A DNA stretch of 7,887 bases, taken from assembly GCA_030667035.1 (NCBI GenBank), contig DAOUWQ010000044.1:1-7887 (forward strand), in the 5' to 3' direction. Both the position numbers and the translations under genes were made by a program. This document shows, in pieces, positions 1 through 5,288 of the stretch. Position 1 is the stretch's first letter, and each line of letters starts with the position of its first letter. Source of the stretch: Candidatus Heimdallarchaeota archaeon (GTDB lineage: Archaea > Asgardarchaeota > Heimdallarchaeia > JABLTI01). Under the pieces are notes generated by a model, which was not told where the DNA came from, searched no databases, and worked only from the letters and a program-made list of their open reading frames with translations.

Positions 1-741
1 GATAAGGATATTACATTTCTTCATATGAATATTAAAGATAATCTATCTTTAACCCAATTAGATTTGACACCATTGGGAGAATGTAAGAATCTTGAAATCG
101 TTCAACTCTACTCCAATAAATTTACTTCAATTGATCTTACTCCCTTAAGAAGATGCAAAAAGCTCCAAAAATTGAATCTGTCAGGAAATAAACTGAGTTA
201 TATTGATTTAACACCACTCGGTCAATGTGAACAATTCAAAGATTTACATCTTGATTGCAATCAATTAATGTCTATTAGTCTAAAACCACTCAGTAATTGC
301 AAGCATTTTTCTAAATTATTTCTCAATACTAATGAACTCTCAGCGATTAATTTGAGACCATTATCAAAATGTAAAGAATTGGTTTGGTTAGGATTAGATG
401 AAAATAAATTAGTCCACATAGATTTGGAACCCCTAATTCAATGTCAAGAATTAGTTAGTATTGATGTAAGTAGCAATTCCTTAACAGAAATCGACCTACA
501 ACCTCTTAGTATGTTGAAGAATTTGGATTATATTGGTCTAAGGTATAATAACTTAGGTCCTATTGATATTTCACCATTGCGTGCCTGCGAAAGTCTACAA
601 GCTATCTATATAGATAAAGATCATCCCATAGCATGGAAAGATTCAGTACTTGATGTTAAGGCATTACCGGACTATCTTAGAAAAGTATTTTTGAAAAAAA
701 TACGTGTTGCTCGAGAGAAATACTTGAAAGAAAGAGAATGA
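1..741 (+). CDS. Leucine-rich repeat protein, 5'-truncated by the window edge
   Basis: This is a protein of tandem leucine-rich repeats, a solenoid normally used for protein-protein binding; the partner is unknown. Eight consecutive units are visible with a 24-residue period, consensus LxxLxLxxNxLxxIDLxPLxxCxx. The Cys of the PLxxC segment is kept in seven of eight units (Leu in unit seven). After the repeats comes a short basic, helical tail rich in Lys, Arg and Glu. The first ATG is at 25, but the frame is open to base 1 and the residues before that ATG continue leucine-rich sequence, with no clear ribosome-binding site. The true start therefore probably lies left of the window, and more repeats or another domain may be missing. 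No signal peptide or membrane helix is visible in this part. The stop is followed within five bases by homology to a MarR regulator. The repeat-family call is firm; the function is unknown. Confidence 0.85.
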   Translation, partial: DKDITFLHMNIKDNLSLTQLDLTPLGECKNLEIVQLYSNKFTSIDLTPLRRCKKLQKLNLSGNKLSYIDLTPLGQCEQFKDLHLDCNQLMSISLKPLSNCKHFSKLFLNTNELSAINLRPLSKCKELVWLGLDENKLVHIDLEPLIQCQELVSIDVSSNSLTEIDLQPLSMLKNLDYIGLRYNNLGPIDISPLRACESLQAIYIDKDHPIAWKDSVLDVKALPDYLRKVFLKKIRVAREKYLKERE

Positions 742-745
742 ATCA

Positions 746-973
746 AAGAAGTTAATTGAAACAATCACTGATCCCTATAAAAAAAATGAAATGAGTATTA
801 ATTTTACCACTAAAGGTGAACAAATAATGATTGTTTTGAATAAAATGATAGAAGGAATCCATCAAGAATTTGGTTCTTATATTCAAAAGCTTTCAGAAAC
901 TGAAAAATTAACAATCTCCGAATTCTTGGATCACTTAGTTCTCGTTATGGAAAAACAACATAATGAACATTAG
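746..973 (+). pseudogene. MarR-family regulator remnant, wing and C-terminal dimerisation helices only
   Basis: The reading frame is open from 728. From about 746 it matches the second half of MarR regulators: an LIE stretch, the wing with DPYKKN, then the hallmark FTTKGEQ, a helix, and the dimerisation helix with LSETEKLTISEFLDHLV. The only in-frame ATG is at 791, giving a 60-residue product that starts inside the wing. MarR proteins are usually about 140-150 residues. The N-terminal dimerisation helix, helix-turn-helix and recognition helix are absent, and I could not find them in any frame upstream, where the repeat gene lies. The fragment could not bind DNA like a normal MarR protein. I read it as a gene remnant left after rearrangement. 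The alternative is a 60-residue protein that dimerises with and inhibits a full MarR protein. The MarR assignment rests on pattern recognition and is fairly strong. Confidence 0.65.
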
Positions 974-1009
974 GATAGGAATTTTTACTTCCAAAAAAAT
1001 GTGTAATTC

Positions 1010-1065
1010 TTGCTCACTCTTCTTATTTCAGGTCTAGAAATCCATTCAGCAAGAAGAGAGAGTAA
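1010..1065 (+). terminator. Long imperfect hairpin downstream of the MarR remnant
   Basis: Bases 1010-1024 (TTGCTCACTCTTCTT) pair with 1051-1065 (AAGAAGAGAGAGTAA) in a 15-position stem with 13 Watson-Crick pairs, one G-U pair and one A-A mismatch. Inside the 26-base loop, ATTTC (1025-1029) can also pair with GAAAT (1037-1041). The 5' arm is rich in C and T and belongs to the recurring intergenic motif described under 5289-5311. It may be a terminator or a structured untranslated region. There is no T-run directly after the stem, so the terminator reading is uncertain. Confidence 0.4.
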
Positions 1066-1093
1066 CAAGATCATTTGATATACAGATAGGTAA

Positions 1094-1204
1094 ATGTGCT
1101 GTTATGAAAAATCCTTGGGAGAACCAATAGATACACTTTGTTCAAGTAAAGGTACTTTTAAAATTGATGAAAACAAGATAGTTATAAGGTTAAAGAAAGA
1201 GTAA
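1094..1204 (+). CDS. Possible 36-residue small protein upstream of the flavodoxin gene
   Basis: An ATG at 1094 opens 36 codons ending with TAA at 1202-1204. An in-frame TAA sits directly before the ATG, so the start is fixed if the gene is real. GATAGG lies just upstream, a weak ribosome-binding match with short spacing. The product has three cysteines (residues 2, 3 and 16) and a strand-like basic end, FKIDENKIVIRLKKE. I recognise no family. It ends 15 bases before the flavodoxin ATG, so the two could be co-translated. It may equally be a chance ORF or the tail of a decayed gene. Confidence 0.25.
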   Translation: MCCYEKSLGEPIDTLCSSKGTFKIDENKIVIRLKKE

Positions 1205-1219
1205 TGGTGAAGTGAAAAA

Positions 1220-1681
1220 ATGGTATTACTACTGGTACTCTATCATTCTCAAGAATATGGTAACACCGAAGCGATGGCTAAAGCTGTAGCTGAAGGAGCA
1301 AAAAATGCAGGAGCTAAGGTAACGTTGATCAATACGGATACCAAGCGAGTTGATATAGACCAATTCAGACAGTTTGATGCTGTAGTTTTCGGTTCTCCAG
1401 ATTATTGGGGTTATATTGCTGGCGGATTAAAGATTTTTGTAGATGATTTCTATATTGCACGGAAAGTCAATCGACAAGGTTTGGAAAATAAACCTTATGG
1501 ATTATTCTACTCTCACGGTGGTGGAGGAAATGTTCGAGAACCATTCGAAAAACTATTTAGGATGATGAAGCTTGGTTCAAAGATTGGCAAAACAGTTGAA
1601 TCATATGGCAATCCTAATAGTGAAATCCTTGAAGAGTGCCGTGAATTGGGGCAACAATTAGTTGAGAATTTAAAGAGTTGA
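1220..1681 (+). CDS. Flavodoxin-like FMN-binding protein
   Basis: This is a cytoplasmic flavodoxin-fold protein of 153 residues, a single-domain length typical of flavodoxins and small NAD(P)H-quinone or FMN reductases. After the first strand (VLLLVLY) comes the phosphate-binding loop SQEYGNT (residues 10-16), which holds the FMN phosphate. GSPDYWGYIAG (58-68) matches the second flavin-contacting loop (GTPTYFG type), followed by the helix KIFVDDFY. YSHGGGG (97-103) is the third loop near the isoalloxazine ring. The likely role is one- or two-electron transfer through FMN; the substrate cannot be told. The start is fixed by an in-frame TGA at 1208-1210. GGTGA at 1206-1210, nine bases before the ATG, is a good archaeal ribosome-binding site. 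A TTTTAAAA at about 1155 could be a TATA box. A flavin reductase gene follows on the same strand after 186 bases. Confidence 0.85.
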   Translation: MVLLLVLYHSQEYGNTEAMAKAVAEGAKNAGAKVTLINTDTKRVDIDQFRQFDAVVFGSPDYWGYIAGGLKIFVDDFYIARKVNRQGLENKPYGLFYSHGGGGNVREPFEKLFRMMKLGSKIGKTVESYGNPNSEILEECRELGQQLVENLKS

Positions 1682-1726
1682 ACAACCCAGAAATTGTTGT
1701 TGTGATTAGACTCTCACTTCTTCTTT
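1681..1726 (+). terminator. Hairpin plus pyrimidine tract after the flavodoxin gene
   Basis: AACAAC (1681-1686, starting on the last base of the stop codon) pairs perfectly with GTTGTT (1696-1701) around a nine-base loop. About ten bases later comes the pyrimidine-rich tract CTCTCACTTCTTCTTT (1711-1726), a copy of the recurring intergenic motif. The position right after a stop and the T content fit an archaeal termination signal. The stem is short, so the call is tentative. Confidence 0.35.
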
Positions 1727-1867
1727 AGAATCTATTTTGGTGTTAAGAGCTTTTTTCTAAAATGGGTTCAAATATTTTTACGTATTGATTAAATAGACCT
1801 AAAGTATTTGATAACCATTTTTCAATAATTTAAGAGAATTTTTAATGAAAGAGGATAGTCTAAATTT

Positions 1868-2377
1868 ATGTCTTTTGAAGAAATATTTCCCAAGAACATT
1901 GATGAAAATGCAATCAAGTTAATTGGCTTAGATTGGATGCTAATAACCTCTGGACAGAAGGAAGAGTACAATATGATGACTGCTTCTTGGGGTGGTTTGG
2001 GTATGCTCTGGCATAAATCAGTGTGCTTCATTGTTGTTCGACCAAGTAGGTATACATACGAATTTTTAGAGAAAAATGATCATTTTAGTTTGAGCTTTTT
2101 CTCCAAAGAATATCGTGAAACATTAAATTTGTTGGGAACAAAATCTGGTCGAGATATTGATAAGATGAAGGATATTGAGCTAACTCCCTTAGAAGAGCAG
2201 AATACGGTTTACTTTGAGGAAGCAGAAATTGTTCTAATTTGTAAGAAACTCTATACACACGATTTCAAAAAGGAAGATCTTCCTGAATTCGTAAAAGAAA
2301 AAGTATACAAGAATGGTGATTATCACCGATTATTTATTGGTGAAATTATGACTTGTTATAAAAGAAAGAATGATTAG
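1868..2377 (+). CDS. Flavin reductase-like FMN-binding split-barrel protein
   Basis: A 169-residue cytoplasmic protein of the flavin reductase-like / flavoredoxin family, whose members bind FMN in a split beta-barrel and reduce flavin or pass electrons. The hallmarks are visible: MTASWGG (37-43) where the flavin sits, VRPSRYTYEF (57-66), a core strand ending SLSFF (74-78), and SGRDIDK (93-99). Length is normal for the family. The start is bracketed by an in-frame TAG at 1856-1858. GAGGAT at 1851-1856 is a plausible ribosome-binding site, though its spacing to the ATG is long at about 11 bases. An AATTTAAG stretch near 1828 might be a TATA box. The flavodoxin-like gene upstream is on the same strand; both handle FMN, so the two may exchange electrons, but the 186-base gap suggests separate promoters. 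The physiological electron acceptor is unknown. Confidence 0.85.
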   Translation: MSFEEIFPKNIDENAIKLIGLDWMLITSGQKEEYNMMTASWGGLGMLWHKSVCFIVVRPSRYTYEFLEKNDHFSLSFFSKEYRETLNLLGTKSGRDIDKMKDIELTPLEEQNTVYFEEAEIVLICKKLYTHDFKKEDLPEFVKEKVYKNGDYHRLFIGEIMTCYKRKND

Positions 2378-2420
2378 TATATCCCTTAATTAGTTGGAGA
2401 AAACGATTAGCAATGATCGA

Positions 2421-2454
2421 TTTCTCTTTTCTAAACATTTTGAATTTTTTCTCT
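2421..2454 (+). terminator. T-rich tract downstream of the flavin reductase gene
   Basis: Two T-rich stretches, TTTCTCTTTTCT and TTTTGAATTTTTTCTCT, lie 44-77 bases after the stop. T-tracts are the main archaeal termination signal. A five-pair stem, TCTCT (2450-2454) with AGAGA (2463-2467), adjoins it. The rest of the gene-free stretch 2378-2647 holds only the AT-rich palindrome GTTAAATGTTTAAC (2470-2483) and no credible ORF or RNA gene. Confidence 0.35.
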
Positions 2455-2621
2455 CATATTCAAGAGATTGTTAAATGTTTAACTTTTCTTTCTATATTTC
2501 ACTGTATAGTAATATGAAAGATAATTACTCAGAAAAAATTCGATAAAGGATGATTGCTTCTTCAAGTTAGCTCACATATGAAAACAGCATTTCAATTCTA
2601 GTTTCACCTATCACTGTAAGG

Positions 2622-2645
2622 ATAAAAAAAAAGAAGAAAAAGTGG
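2622..2645 (-). terminator. Pyrimidine and poly-T terminator of the minus-strand bPH2 gene
   Basis: Read on the minus strand, CCACTTTTTCTTC followed by nine T residues (2632-2624) starts two bases after the stop codon of the bPH2 gene. This is a classic archaeal oligo-T terminator. Its first part resembles the CTCRCTTYTTCTT motif found after other genes here. Confidence 0.6.
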
Positions 2646-2647
2646 TT

Positions 2648-3331
2648 TTATAGTTTATTACTGATTTCTTTTAGTGTTTCCAAAATGTTAACTAAAAGAA
2701 CCTCATCATCAAGAGAAGAAGCGGTTTCAGTATCAGCTGATATTGCTGCTTGACCTTTCATTTTTGAAAGGATTCCTCGAAGTTTTTCTGTATAACCACT
2801 AACATCCATAACTCCAACGAGTCTTTGTTCAGGATGGTTTTGTTGCGGCCCTTGCCCTGCTGTTTCAACTAAAATAGTGCCGAAATTTTCTCCGCCAATG
2901 ATTCGATCAATTATTCCTCTTCGCATAACAAAATTTGTTATGTTTCGATAAGGGACTATCTTAGTTCGTTTTACTAAGAATCCTTTGTTTACAATAATCT
3001 CTTGTGTTGTAAGAACATAGCTTATAGCATTATAATATGGGAAAATAAGAATCAGGCTGAGAATATAGAGGGGTACTCCAACACCTACAATGATAAAAGT
3101 AGCTAGAATTAGACTACTACTAAAATCTACAGTTCCTTTATTATCATAAAGGATTCCAATAACAATGCCAAATGTGACACCTATAGCTACCAAAAAGATT
3201 AATGATATTTCAATAACTAACCCAGTTATATATTTCTTATTTGGAAAGAATTCTTCCAGGATTTTTTGTTTTCCTAATCCAAAAATTTCTTTTGTGTTTT
3301 CAGTCATTTTTACTCTTAATTGTCTATTCAT
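2648..3331 (-). CDS. bPH2-domain membrane protein, divergent partner of the HTH-bPH2 gene
   Basis: This is a 227-residue integral membrane protein with two transmembrane helices (about 35-62 and 72-98), directly followed by a bacterial pleckstrin-homology-like domain (bPH2, formerly DUF304, as in YdbS/YdbT; about 99-190). Typical bPH2 features are SYVLTTQEIIVNKGFLVKRT, the IVPYRNITN strand, GIIDRIIGG and VETAGQ. A short acidic linker leads to a C-terminal helix (208-227, ending ILETLKEISNKL). bPH2 domains normally face the cytoplasm; their ligand is generally unknown. The neighbour at 3476 has the same TM-TM-bPH2-helix order, so the two are paralogues. The longest start (3331) is given, but the TATA box at 3338-3346 lies only seven bases from it. 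Archaeal initiation about 25 bases downstream would fall near 3315, so Met9 (ATG at 3307-3305) is the more likely start, giving 219 residues. Confidence 0.8.
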   Translation of the reverse strand: MNRQLRVKMTENTKEIFGLGKQKILEEFFPNKKYITGLVIEISLIFLVAIGVTFGIVIGILYDNKGTVDFSSSLILATFIIVGVGVPLYILSLILIFPYYNAISYVLTTQEIIVNKGFLVKRTKIVPYRNITNFVMRRGIIDRIIGGENFGTILVETAGQGPQQNHPEQRLVGVMDVSGYTEKLRGILSKMKGQAAISADTETASSLDDEVLLVNILETLKEISNKL

Positions 3332-3337
3332 ATCCTT

Positions 3338-3346
3338 TAATATAAA
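3338..3346 (-). promoter_or_regulatory. TATA box for the minus-strand bPH2 gene
   Basis: TTTATATTA on the minus strand is a near-ideal archaeal TATA box, preceded by AAAACGG as a possible BRE. With the usual distance of about 25 bases, transcription would start near 3315. That is downstream of the first ATG (3331) and about eight bases before the second (3307), which argues for the shorter protein and a nearly leaderless mRNA. Confidence 0.55.
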
Positions 3347-3365
3347 CCGTTTTGAAAAGAGGAGT

Positions 3366-3395
3366 TGTCAAGCATTTGACAGCTATTATTGTCAA
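3366..3395. promoter_or_regulatory. Candidate operator: TGTCAA-N4-TTGACA dyad plus third half-site
   Basis: TGTCAA (3366-3371) and TTGACA (3376-3381) form a perfect inverted repeat with the four-base spacer GCAT. A third TGTCAA follows at 3390-3395, 24 bases from the first. The cluster sits in the 144-base space between the two divergent bPH2 genes, about 20 bases upstream of the minus-strand TATA box and about 28 bases upstream of the plus-strand one. This suits a site shared by both promoters. The winged-helix protein encoded at 3476 is the obvious candidate binder. That link is inference. Confidence 0.5.
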
Positions 3396-3422
3396 ACTTT
3401 TTTTAAAGGAATACAATTCTTA

Positions 3423-3433
3423 TTAGTATATTT
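3423..3433 (+). promoter_or_regulatory. Probable TATA box for the HTH-bPH2 gene
   Basis: TTAGTATATTT is TATA-like and would place the transcript start near 3455, leaving a leader of about 20 bases before the ATG at 3476. GTATAC at about 3441-3446 and TTTTTTTAAA at about 3398-3407 are weaker alternatives. No strong ribosome-binding site precedes the ATG. Confidence 0.4.
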
Positions 3434-3475
3434 GAAACGCGTATACATCAAAATGCTTTCAGAGTGTAGTAAAAA

Positions 3476-4417
3476 ATGGATATGCCTAAATCAGCTTTTG
3501 AATCAGAGTGGGTGTTAAAAGCAATATCACATAGTATTAGACAAAGAATTCTCAATTTAATAGCTGATAACACCTTTCAGAGCTATACAGAGCTATTACA
3601 AAAATTGTCTCTTAGTACTGGAAAGTTAAACTTTCATCTGAAACAGCTAACTGGTTTAATAGAAAAACAAAGTGATGGAACTTATATATTAACATCAATA
3701 GGTAAGAAAGCCATTGATATCTTAAAACAAATTAATTCTATTGGTGAAGATAAAGAGCAAGTTGAATATTTTAGATCGATTGCTATTAGCAAATCCTTAA
3801 AACAATTTGAACCTGCAACTGAAACCAAAAAGAAATGGTATTTCTGGATATTAATAATCTATGGTTTATTTATTTGGATTCCCCTAATCATTACTGAAAG
3901 TGTTTTAGATTTAAATTTACTAAACATACTAACAAATAGTCAAAAATCCTTACGGATTATTACAAATATCGGCATTTATACTGGAATAATTCTAGTGGTC
4001 TTTATCGTTTCCATTTTTACAGCTAAAAAGTATCTCGAGTCTATTAGCTATGAAATCTTAGATACAGAAATAATGATATCAAAAGGATTAGTGGTTAAAA
4101 CAAAAACTATTATCCCTTTTAGAACAATTACAAACCTAGTAATAAAGCAAGGACCAATAGATCTTCTTCTCGGAATTTCTACCTTAATCATCCAAACTGC
4201 AGGAGAATCAGTAAAATCAATACCCGAAGGTAAACTCATAGGAATTTACTATGCACATGATTTGATTGAAGAGATACTCAATTTAGTACGTCTTCTAGAT
4301 CCTCCAAGCTATTTAAGGGAAAAAATCGCTTTTTCTACTACCTCCAAAAATATTACCACTCTTTATTCACAAATCCTCACTGAATTACAAAAAATGGATG
4401 AAAAATTAACTGAATAA
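3476..4417 (+). CDS. Membrane-anchored winged-helix regulator with C-terminal bPH2 domain
   Basis: This is a 313-residue fusion. Residues 11-84 form an ArsR-like winged helix-turn-helix of archaeal type: IRQRILNLIA, then SYTELLQKLSL, the recognition-helix region STGKLNFHLKQL, and the wing SDGTYILTSIGKKAIDIL. A linker of about 35 residues leads to two transmembrane helices (about 121-146 and 159-184), then a bPH2 domain (about 186-275; SYEILDTEIMISKGLVV, IIPFRTITN, GPIDLLLG, IQTAGE) and a C-terminal helix (292-310). The layout suggests a one-component regulator that stays in the membrane, senses through the bPH2 or membrane part, and binds DNA at the membrane face; this is inference. It is divergent from a bPH2-only paralogue, with a dyad between them, so it probably controls the pair. 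A second in-frame ATG lies two codons into the gene. The stop is followed by a hairpin shared with the convergent gene. Confidence 0.85.
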   Translation: MDMPKSAFESEWVLKAISHSIRQRILNLIADNTFQSYTELLQKLSLSTGKLNFHLKQLTGLIEKQSDGTYILTSIGKKAIDILKQINSIGEDKEQVEYFRSIAISKSLKQFEPATETKKKWYFWILIIYGLFIWIPLIITESVLDLNLLNILTNSQKSLRIITNIGIYTGIILVVFIVSIFTAKKYLESISYEILDTEIMISKGLVVKTKTIIPFRTITNLVIKQGPIDLLLGISTLIIQTAGESVKSIPEGKLIGIYYAHDLIEEILNLVRLLDPPSYLREKIAFSTTSKNITTLYSQILTELQKMDEKLTE

Positions 4418-4444
4418 AATAAAAGAAAAAATAAAAAGTAGAAT

Positions 4445-4478
4445 CTTCAACCCTCGCTTTTTCTCGAAAGGGCTGAAG
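4445..4478. terminator. Hairpin between convergent genes, probable bidirectional terminator
   Basis: CTTCAACCCT (4445-4454) pairs with AGGGCTGAAG (4469-4478), ten positions with one A-C mismatch, around a 14-base loop containing TTTTT. It lies 27 bases after the plus-strand stop and 15 bases after the stop of the minus-strand membrane protein gene. The symmetric position suggests it serves both transcripts. The loop and 3' arm contain a copy of the recurring motif (CTCGCTTTTTCTCGAA). Confidence 0.55.
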
Positions 4479-4493
4479 TTCAAGTGTTATACT

Positions 4494-5198
4494 TTACATA
4501 TCATCTAAATCAAGTACAAAAATTGCTATTAATTCAAATATGAGCAATATTTTCTGCCACAAAGGAACAGTAATTACAGGACCGGTTAATCCTATAGTGT
4601 TCTCTAATATATACAAAATACCTACTAATATCATCAATGAAAAGACAATTACAACAATAAGCATATCGAAGTAAAAGTCAAATGGTTTCTTTTCAAACTT
4701 GAAATCATGTTTCCTTGAAAAACGAAGCATTTGTTGAACAAAGTTTACTATGGCAAAACTGAATACAAACAAGAAAGCACCAATGACATGATAGAGAGAT
4801 AATGTTGAATGATCACCGGGGATTGCAATTCCTGCAGCTCCTACAGTATTTAGAACGTAAAGAAGACCTTTCAACTTATTAAATAGAAGAACGGGTCGAA
4901 TGAAATAGAATATTGCTATTACTAAATTCATGAATGCTAAAACACTGAAACCAGTAGTCATTATTATCATAGAAACAGTGTTAACATTGTCGTCATCAAA
5001 ACTTCTGATATTGCCTAGAGCACTAATAAACTCATGAATGAATTCATAGCTTTCTGCATAAAAAATCCAAGCTAATCCCAGTGTTAAAATTATTACTGGT
5101 ACTGTTAACCAAATCATTATTCGAACTATTTTTTGACTTTTTCGTATCTTATTGTCAATCATCGCAGTTCGAGCTTCTGAAGCATCAATCATAAACAT
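4494..5198 (-). CDS. Six-helix integral membrane protein of unknown function
   Basis: A 234-residue protein with six predicted membrane helices at about 25-48, 74-99, 110-126, 136-157, 175-198 and 208-230. The first 24 residues are charged and likely cytoplasmic. Between helices 1 and 2 is ESYEFIHEFISALGNIRSFDDDN. Helix 3 ends in IAIPGDHS and helix 4 begins LYHVIGA. The six-helix plan with ISxLG in the first loop, a Gly/Pro-Gly-Asp turn after helix 3 and a His at the start of helix 4 resembles DUF998 and Frag1/DRAM/Sfk1 proteins, but I cannot assign it to either with confidence. No catalytic motif is evident. The first ATG (5198) is chosen because the TATA-like box at 5223-5231 predicts initiation within a few bases of it, giving a leaderless mRNA; Met3 is an alternative. 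It shares a terminator hairpin with the convergent HTH-bPH2 gene. Confidence 0.75.
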   Translation of the reverse strand: MFMIDASEARTAMIDNKIRKSQKIVRIMIWLTVPVIILTLGLAWIFYAESYEFIHEFISALGNIRSFDDDNVNTVSMIIMTTGFSVLAFMNLVIAIFYFIRPVLLFNKLKGLLYVLNTVGAAGIAIPGDHSTLSLYHVIGAFLFVFSFAIVNFVQQMLRFSRKHDFKFEKKPFDFYFDMLIVVIVFSLMILVGILYILENTIGLTGPVITVPLWQKILLIFELIAIFVLDLDDM

Positions 5199-5222
5199 CC
5201 CGAATTATTAATGGAATCTTAT

Positions 5223-5231
5223 CTTATTTAA
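5223..5231 (-). promoter_or_regulatory. TATA box for the six-helix membrane protein gene
   Basis: TTAAATAAG on the minus strand is TATA-like. A start about 27 bases downstream falls near 5200, practically at the ATG (5198). A leaderless transcript is therefore likely, which agrees with the lack of a ribosome-binding site in the preceding ATTAATAATTCGGG. Confidence 0.45.
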
Positions 5232-5288
5232 CAATTAACATTTAGAACAATGTATGAGTAAGAGAGAAAAAATGGTCAATCTGCGACA

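Noticed and set aside
25..600. Tandem DNA repeat or CRISPR-like array in the 72-base periodic region
   Set aside because: The 72-base period is the coding period of the leucine-rich repeats; the DNA units have diverged and there are no constant repeats with unique spacers.
640..745. Frameshifted helix-turn-helix half of the MarR gene hidden upstream of the remnant
   Set aside because: Reading the other frames showed stop codons and no recognition-helix pattern; the repeat gene's own frame is intact here.
1682..1867. FMN-type riboswitch ahead of the flavin reductase gene
   Set aside because: None of the conserved FMN-aptamer segments or a multi-stem junction could be seen.
1822..2031. Minus-strand ORF over the start of the flavin reductase gene
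   Set aside because: Antisense shadow of a well-supported gene with conserved motifs; no domain of its own.
2470..2483. Palindrome GTTAAATGTTTAAC as an operator
   Set aside because: It is perfect but AT-rich, lies between the 3' ends of two genes, and no promoter or gene start is nearby; chance is likely.
3165..3518. Plus-strand ORF of 117 codons spanning the divergent bPH2 promoter region
   Set aside because: It is antisense to the start of the minus-strand bPH2 gene, crosses the TATA boxes and dyad, overlaps the HTH gene start, and its protein has no recognisable domain.
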